DNA of 10,617 bases from Brevibacterium picturae (GTDB lineage: Bacteria; Actinomycetota; Actinomycetes; Actinomycetales; Brevibacteriaceae): the NCBI RefSeq assembly GCF_030453725.1, contig NZ_JAKDJU010000106.1:1-10617 (forward strand), given 5' to 3'. The notes under the pieces are model-generated. The model made no database searches. It was not told the origin of the DNA and was given only the letters and a program-made list of their open reading frames with translations. Below are positions 6,288 to 10,617 of the stretch, piece after piece. Position numbers and translations under genes: made by a program. The first letter of the stretch is position 1. The number at the start of each line of letters is the position of its first letter.

Positions 6288-7346
6288 ATGGCGAAGCAGA
6301 ACGATCGGCCGACTCTGGCCACGGTCGCTTCGCGTGCAGGTGTGAGCATCAAGACCGCTTCTCGGGTGCTCAACGGCGAAAAACACGTGGCCACGAGCAC
6401 CGCCGAGAAGGTCGAGGAAGCCGCCGCTGAGCTTGGATTCCGCCTCAACTCCACCGCCAGACGCCTGCGCGCCGGTGGCAGGTCACCCTACATCGGCGTG
6501 GTCATGAGCGACGGCGATGACCCCTTCCAATCTCGTCTCTTCAGTCTGCTGGAGGCCGAGTTGGGCAGGGCCGGCCTGCGTCCGGTCGTGACCATCACGG
6601 CCGACGATCCCGAACGTGAACGGGTCTTCCTCGACGAGTGCCTGGCCAATGACATGTCCGGACTCTGCATCATCCGATCCCACCCGGACGCAGCCCATTC
6701 CTACGCCGAGGTGGCATCTGCTGACGTGACGATCGTGTCCTTCGATCCCTCGATAGCAGGGGGTGCAGTGGCCGTCATCGCCGGCGACGAGGAACGTGCC
6801 GGCAGGCTCGCCGCCACCCAGCTCCTCGAGCACGGGCACATCAGCATCGGCGTCATCGGCGATCGCTCGACCAGCTCGATCACCGCCGACCGACTCGCCG
6901 GAATCCAGTCGGCATTCGCCAGACGTTCGGACGTCGGATGGCGAGCCTACATGGAGGAAGACGCCCACGACCTGGTCAGTGCGAAGAACGTCGTGGCTGC
7001 CTGGTTGGGGTCCCGTACCGCACCGAGCGCACTGATCACCCTGTCCGCGACCCTGACCCAGGGAGCCATCGATGCCTGTCGGCGACTTGACCAATGGCCG
7101 GCGCTGGTGGGCATCGATGATTTCCCCACCGCGGATCTCCTGGACGTGACCGTGATCGATCGGGATGTCGTTTCCATGGCCGCCGAGGCGGTCCGACGTC
7201 TGCAGGAAGCCTCCCGTTCCGCGCCTGACGCTGGTGCGGGGCCCGGTTCCGACGGTGCGCTCGGGAGTGGCCCCTCGCCTCGGCGGTGGGAGATTCCGGT
7301 CCATGTGATCGCCCGCGGCAGTGGCGAAGAGCCCCCTGACAAGTGA
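6288..7346 (+). CDS. LacI-family transcriptional repressor of the sugar transporter operon
   Basis: A 352-residue DNA-binding regulator. The LacI helix-turn-helix is at residues 8-30 (TLATVASRAGVSIKTASRVLNG), with the hinge helix region STARRLRAG at 55-63. Residues about 68-345 form a periplasmic-binding-protein-like effector domain, beginning YIGVVMSDGDDPFQ, with QLLEHGHISIGVIGDRSTSS in the middle and LVGIDDFPTADLLDVTVIDRD near the end. The start after position 6287 places the HTH at the usual distance from the N-terminus. An unusual Gly/Ala/Pro/Ser-rich insert (about 310-333) interrupts the effector domain before the last strand, WEIPVHVIARGS. It lies immediately upstream of xylFGH in the same orientation. 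A LacI-type palindrome in the xylF promoter is its probable operator, so the inducer is probably the transported sugar or a derivative. The exact effector is unknown. Confidence 0.9.
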   Translation: MAKQNDRPTLATVASRAGVSIKTASRVLNGEKHVATSTAEKVEEAAAELGFRLNSTARRLRAGGRSPYIGVVMSDGDDPFQSRLFSLLEAELGRAGLRPVVTITADDPERERVFLDECLANDMSGLCIIRSHPDAAHSYAEVASADVTIVSFDPSIAGGAVAVIAGDEERAGRLAATQLLEHGHISIGVIGDRSTSSITADRLAGIQSAFARRSDVGWRAYMEEDAHDLVSAKNVVAAWLGSRTAPSALITLSATLTQGAIDACRRLDQWPALVGIDDFPTADLLDVTVIDRDVVSMAAEAVRRLQEASRSAPDAGAGPGSDGALGSGPSPRRWEIPVHVIARGSGEEPPDK

Positions 7347-7390
7347 CGCTGTCCGGAGAGACTTCCGACGGAACTTTTTCGGCGAAACAG

Positions 7391-7422
7391 TTGACACAGA
7401 GCCTCGATCAGCGAATTATATT
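7391..7422 (+). promoter_or_regulatory. Sigma-70-like promoter of xylF
   Basis: A perfect -35 hexamer TTGACA is at 7391-7396. Two -10 candidates overlap in an AT-rich patch: AATTAT at 7414-7419 (17-base spacer, 4/6 match) and TATATT at 7417-7422 (20-base spacer, 5/6 match). Either puts the transcription start at or just before the palindromic operator, 40 or so bases upstream of the xylF start codon. Confidence 0.65.
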
Positions 7423-7429
7423 GAACAGC

Positions 7430-7445
7430 CTGACAACGTTGTCAG
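7430..7445. promoter_or_regulatory. LacI-type operator, perfect 16-bp palindrome
   Basis: CTGACAACGTTGTCAG is its own reverse complement and carries the central CG characteristic of LacI/GalR-family operators. It sits directly downstream of the -10 element, where bound repressor would block initiation or early elongation. The gene for a LacI-family protein ends 83 bases upstream, which makes it the natural ligand. Confidence 0.8.
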
Positions 7446-7452
7446 AAAGATT

Positions 7453-7458
7453 GAAAGG
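7453..7458 (+). promoter_or_regulatory. Ribosome binding site of xylF
   Basis: GAAAGG lies six bases before the ATG at 7465. It selects that start over in-frame upstream codons, which would place the promoter and operator inside the gene and bury the lipoprotein signal. Confidence 0.7.
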
Positions 7459-7464
7459 TTCACA

Positions 7465-8574
7465 ATGAGGCAAAACCTGCAGTCCCGCAACAATTCGTCC
7501 CGGAAGAGGTGGGCCCTCCTCGGCGCCTCGGTTGCTATCGGCGCTCTCGCGCTCAGCGGCTGTGGCAATCAGAAGGGCCAAGGCAACGAGCAAGCCGACA
7601 GCGGCTCGGGTTCAGACGGTGACGTCACCATCGCCCTGCTCCTCCCGGAGTCCAAGACCACCCGGTACGAATCCCTCGACAAACCGAACTTCGAGAAGTA
7701 CGTCGCAGAGGCCAACCCCGATGCGAAGATCGAGTACCGCAACGCGAACCAGGATGCGACCCAGCAGCAACAGCAGTTCGAAGCCGCGGTGACCGAGGGC
7801 GTCGATGCCATCGTCCTCGACCCGGTAGACGCTTCGGCGGTGGCTTCGGCACTGTCGAAGGCTCAAGCCAAGAAGATCCCGGTCATCGCCTATGACCGCT
7901 TCTTCGAGGGCGCGGACTACTACACCTCGTTCGACAACAAGAAGATCGGCAACCTGCAGGGCCAGGCCGTCCTCGACGGGCTCAAGGCCGAGGGCACGGA
8001 CCCGAAGTCGGGTCCGGTCTGGATGGTCAACGGTGATCCGAAGGACCCGAACGCCGCCGACTTCAAGGCCGGTGCCGAGGAGACGCTCAAGGGCGCCGGG
8101 GTCGACATCGCTGAAAGCCATGACACCCTCGACTGGAACCCCGATGACGCCCGCAAATGGGTCCAGGGTCAACTGCAGAGCGCGGAGGAAGAGCCGATCG
8201 CCGTCTACGCGGCCAATGACGGCACCGCCGGAGGTGTCCTCGCCGCCACGAAGAAAGCCAAGGTCAAGCCCGTTGTCACAGGACAGGATGCTGAGGTCGA
8301 CGGCCTGCAGAACATCCTCAGGGGCGACCAATACGCCACGATCTACAAGTCGATTCCACCCCAGGCGGAATTCGCTGCGAATGCGGCTGTCGCCCTGGCA
8401 GGCGGCGAGAAGCCCGAGGGGTCAACGACCTACAAGGACACTCCGACAGACTTCGTTGAGGCCAAGGTCGTCACGAAGGACACGGTCAAAGACATCGTGG
8501 GTGATCAGATCAAGGCCGAAGACATCTGCACCGGTGATGTGAAGAAGCTCTGCGAAGACGCCGGCGTCAAGTAG
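7465..8574 (+). CDS. xylF: XylF-type sugar-binding lipoprotein of an ABC importer
   Basis: A 369-residue extracytoplasmic substrate-binding protein. The lipoprotein signal has a basic n-region (RKRW at 13-16), a hydrophobic core and the lipobox LSGC, with the lipidated Cys at 33, followed by a Gly/Ser/Asp-rich flexible linker. The mature part is a type I periplasmic-binding fold, starting VTIALLLPESKTTRYESLD. Segments resembling XylF are ANQDATQQQQQFEAAVTEGVDAIVLDPVDA, NGDPKDPNAADFKAGA, YAANDGTAGGVLAA and VTGQDAEVDGLQNILRGDQYATIYK. It probably captures D-xylose or a related aldose outside the membrane and hands it to XylH. It is first in its operon, behind a promoter with a LacI-type operator. 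Specificity is inferred from remembered similarity; glucose, galactose or arabinose cannot be excluded. Confidence 0.88.
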   Translation: MRQNLQSRNNSSRKRWALLGASVAIGALALSGCGNQKGQGNEQADSGSGSDGDVTIALLLPESKTTRYESLDKPNFEKYVAEANPDAKIEYRNANQDATQQQQQFEAAVTEGVDAIVLDPVDASAVASALSKAQAKKIPVIAYDRFFEGADYYTSFDNKKIGNLQGQAVLDGLKAEGTDPKSGPVWMVNGDPKDPNAADFKAGAEETLKGAGVDIAESHDTLDWNPDDARKWVQGQLQSAEEEPIAVYAANDGTAGGVLAATKKAKVKPVVTGQDAEVDGLQNILRGDQYATIYKSIPPQAEFAANAAVALAGGEKPEGSTTYKDTPTDFVEAKVVTKDTVKDIVGDQIKAEDICTGDVKKLCEDAGVK

Positions 8575-8615
8575 GCATCACGCAACGCCAAGTGGAGATC
8601 GGCGAGTAGGAACAT

Positions 8616-9440
8616 ATGAATTCTCATAGCAATGATCCGGTGCCCGCGAGTACGCGGGTGCCGGACCGCGGGGCCGAACCGGTCCTCCAGCTGCGCGGAA
8701 TCAACAAACGATTCGGCGCGGTCCAGGCACTGACCGATATCAACCTGACCATCGGCCGCGGCGAAGTCGTCGGCCTCGTCGGTGACAACGGTGCAGGCAA
8801 GTCCACCCTGGTCAAAGTCCTCGCCGGAGTCCATCCGGCCGATGAAGGCGAGATCCAGTTGGACGGGCGGGCCCAGAAGTTCGCCTCACCGAAAGATGCG
8901 CAGAAGGCAGGGGTCGCCACGGTCTTCCAGGATCTCTCGCTGTGCGAGAACCTCGACGTGGTTGCCAACCTGTTCCTCGGACATGAAACGACCCGGCGCG
9001 GTGTCCTCGACGAGGTTGCCATGGAAGCGAAGTCATGGGAACTGCTGCACAGCCTGTCGGCGAAGATCCCGAGCGTCAGGGTGCCGATCGCGGCCCTGTC
9101 CGGCGGACAGCGGCAGACGGTCGCGATCGCCAGGTCCCTCCTCGGCGAACCTTCGATCGTGATGCTCGACGAGCCGACGGCGGCGCTCGGTGTCGCACAG
9201 ACCGCAGAGGTGCTCAACCTCATCGAGCGGCTGCGTGAACGCGACCTCGGAGTGCTGCTGGTCAGCCACAACATGGCCGATGTGCAGGCCGTCTGCGACC
9301 GAGTCCACGTTCTGCGTTTGGGTAAGGATGCCGGCGACTTCCCCGGGGACGAGCGCACGGATGTGCTGGTCGCCGCGATCACCGGAGCCAGTGACAACGC
9401 GGTGACGCAGAGAGCAACCCGGAGAGGTGAACGCCGATGA
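8616..9440 (+). CDS. xylG: XylG-type sugar ABC transporter ATP-binding protein (single domain)
   Basis: A 274-residue ATPase that energises sugar import at the inner face of the membrane. It has Walker A GDNGAGKST (56-64), the Q-loop Gln at 105, signature LSGGQ (161-165), Walker B IVMLDE (181-186) and the H-loop His at 218. The CUT2-family ATPases RbsA and E. coli XylG carry two tandem domains in about 500 residues. Only one complete, apparently active domain is present here, and the gene ends cleanly at an ATGA overlap with the permease gene, so this is not a frameshift truncation. It would act as a homodimer. Single-domain versions are known in actinobacteria, to my memory. The ribosome site (TAGGA) is weak, and a strong hairpin lies within the first codons, suggesting lower translation than xylF. 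Confidence 0.9.
   Translation: MNSHSNDPVPASTRVPDRGAEPVLQLRGINKRFGAVQALTDINLTIGRGEVVGLVGDNGAGKSTLVKVLAGVHPADEGEIQLDGRAQKFASPKDAQKAGVATVFQDLSLCENLDVVANLFLGHETTRRGVLDEVAMEAKSWELLHSLSAKIPSVRVPIAALSGGQRQTVAIARSLLGEPSIVMLDEPTAALGVAQTAEVLNLIERLRERDLGVLLVSHNMADVQAVCDRVHVLRLGKDAGDFPGDERTDVLVAAITGASDNAVTQRATRRGERR
8639..8662 (+). promoter_or_regulatory. Strong hairpin in the first codons of xylG
   Basis: Arms GGTGCCCGCG (8639-8648) and CGCGGGTGCC (8653-8662) pair over ten positions, including two G-U wobbles, and close an AGTA tetraloop. It begins 24 bases after the start codon, within or near the ribosome footprint. It could lower XylG/XylH output relative to XylF or mark an mRNA-processing boundary. 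A role is inferred from position only. Confidence 0.4.
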
Positions 9441-10617
9441 CTCGCAACTCATTCATCACCGACGAACGCATCACCGACGACGGTCTCATCGCCACGTTCG
9501 TGCGCAGGGTCAAGGAGGGCCAGCTCGGCTCGTTCCCCGTGATCCTGGCACTGGTCGTCATCGTCATCGTCTTCCAGACGGCGAACAGCAATTTCATCTC
9601 CCCGGCCAACCTTGTCAATCTGTCTTCGACAGTGGCCTACCTCGCGATCCTCGCATTGGGCATCAACCTCATCCTGCTGCTCGGCGAGATCGACTTGTCA
9701 CTGGCGCAGCTGGGCGGACTGGCGGCCTCGCTGTTGGGTGTGCTGGTCATCAGACAGGGGGTACCGCCCCTGGCCGCTCTGGGCATCATGCTGCTCTTGG
9801 GGCTCGTCGTCGGAGCGATCCAGGGATGGTTCTTCGCCGTTGTCGGAATTCCGGCATTCGTCGTCACCCTCGCGGGTCTGCTCGCGTACACCGGGCTGAC
9901 CCTGACGACGCTGGGTACGCAGAAGAACCTGTCGATGGCGAATTCCTTCGCCTTCGACTTCGCCAGCTTCTACTTCCCTGCCCTCTGGGCCTATGTCTTC
10001 GGAGCGGTCGCGGTCATCGGCTTCGGCGCCGGAATCGTCTACTCGAAGCTGCGCCGGCACAGAGAGGGGCTCTCCAGCCCGAGCTGGACCTCGGTGATCG
10101 TGCGCACCGCCATTCTCGCGGCGGTCGTGTTCGGGTTCCTCATCCTGGTCAACCAGGACTTCGGTCTGGCCATGCCCTTCCTTCTCATGATGGTCATTGC
10201 CATCGGCATCGACCTCGTTCTGCGCAAGACCAAGTATGGCCGTTCGATCTATGCCGTCGGCGGCAAGGTCGAGGCCGCCAGGCGCGCTGGCATTCGCGTC
10301 ACCTGGGTGCGGATCAGTGTGTTCATGGCCGCCGGTGTCCTGGCGGCGCTGTTCGGCTTCATCAAAACCGGTGTCACGACCAACGCCGGATCGACGCTGG
10401 TGAGCACGCAGGATCTGCTCAATGCAATCGCCGCCGCGGTCATCGGCGGAACCTCCCTGTTCGGTGGGCGCGGCAGTGCTTGGGCCGCCGTGCTCGGTGC
10501 GCTGGTCGTGGGTGCGATCAACAATGGTCTCTACCTCATCGGCTTCAGCTCCGATGCGCAGCAGATCATCACCGCCCTCGTCCTGCTCACGGCCGTCGTC
10601 GTCGATGCGTTGAGCCG
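9437..10617 (+). CDS. xylH: XylH-type sugar ABC transporter permease, 3' partial
   Basis: At least 393 codons, open to the window end with no stop. The protein is highly hydrophobic after a cytoplasmic N-terminus of about 32 residues, with multiple membrane helices of the CUT2 branched-chain/ribose-type permease family. The conserved segment GINLILLLGEIDLSLAQLGG surrounds the EIDLS motif at residues 84-88. Later family marks are RKTKYGRSIYAVGGKVEAARRAGI, a cytoplasmic loop likely to contact the ATPase, and AAAVIGGTSLFGGRGS. It forms the membrane channel for the sugar delivered by XylF. The start overlaps the xylG stop (ATGA) and is preceded by GGAGAGG. Nearly all of the expected length is present, as E. 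coli XylH is close to 393 residues, so only a short C-terminal piece should be missing. Confidence 0.9.
   Translation, partial: MTRNSFITDERITDDGLIATFVRRVKEGQLGSFPVILALVVIVIVFQTANSNFISPANLVNLSSTVAYLAILALGINLILLLGEIDLSLAQLGGLAASLLGVLVIRQGVPPLAALGIMLLLGLVVGAIQGWFFAVVGIPAFVVTLAGLLAYTGLTLTTLGTQKNLSMANSFAFDFASFYFPALWAYVFGAVAVIGFGAGIVYSKLRRHREGLSSPSWTSVIVRTAILAAVVFGFLILVNQDFGLAMPFLLMMVIAIGIDLVLRKTKYGRSIYAVGGKVEAARRAGIRVTWVRISVFMAAGVLAALFGFIKTGVTTNAGSTLVSTQDLLNAIAAAVIGGTSLFGGRGSAWAAVLGALVVGAINNGLYLIGFSSDAQQIITALVLLTAVVVDALS

Noticed and set aside
7351..7379. Possible intrinsic terminator after the lacI-family gene (imperfect stem 7351-7369, then a T5 run at 7375-7379)
   Set aside because: The stem has a mismatch and a wobble, and the T-run is short and separated from it by five bases. 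Too weak to annotate.
8557..8568. Palindrome GACGCCGGCGTC at the end of xylF
   Set aside because: Lies inside coding sequence and gives only a four-pair stem. Such GC palindromes are frequent by chance in this composition.

Overview
The window is GC-rich (roughly two thirds G+C by eye), with densely packed, translationally coupled genes all on the + strand and long antisense open frames that are only GC-bias shadows. Codon bias, lipoprotein style, a single-domain xylose-type ABC ATPase and a desferrioxamine-type gene set point to an actinobacterium. A Micrococcales member such as Brevibacterium is my best guess, but the genus is inference.

Region 1 (1-5596) is a hydroxamate siderophore operon of the desferrioxamine type. 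It holds a PLP-dependent lysine decarboxylase (DesA-like, its 5' end outside the window), a flavin-dependent cadaverine/lysine N-hydroxylase (DesB-like), and one long gene that fuses an AlcB/IucB-type acyl-CoA N-acyltransferase (DesC-like) to an IucA/IucC-type NIS synthetase (DesD-like). Each junction is an ATGA start/stop overlap, so all four activities should be made together. The expected route is lysine to cadaverine, to N-hydroxycadaverine, to the N-succinyl or N-acetyl hydroxamate, to ATP-dependent oligomerisation or macrocyclisation. The operon promoter, any iron box and any uptake genes lie outside the window. A strong GC-rich hairpin follows the last stop codon.

Region 2 (5597-6287) is a spacer with one small gene (5872-6108). 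Its 78-residue product resembles two helices of the coiled-coil part of DNA gyrase subunit A, joined directly with the intervening segment missing. Its base composition is less GC-rich than the flanking genes. Several dyads lie in the non-coding parts.

Region 3 (6288-10617) is a sugar uptake locus: a LacI-family repressor, then a XylF-type sugar-binding lipoprotein, a single-domain XylG-type ATPase and a XylH-type permease that runs off the window end. A perfect 16-bp LacI-type palindrome sits just downstream of a sigma-70-like promoter between the repressor gene and xylF, so the repressor probably controls the transporter operon. xylG and xylH overlap by ATGA. D-xylose is the likely substrate class by resemblance, but sugar specificity cannot be fixed from sequence alone.

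No tRNA, rRNA, insertion sequence, CRISPR array or prophage signal was seen. The most unusual items are the DesC-DesD fusion, the repetitive Pro/Ala/Asp N-terminal extension of the decarboxylase, the gyrase-A-like mini-protein, and a strong hairpin in the first codons of xylG.
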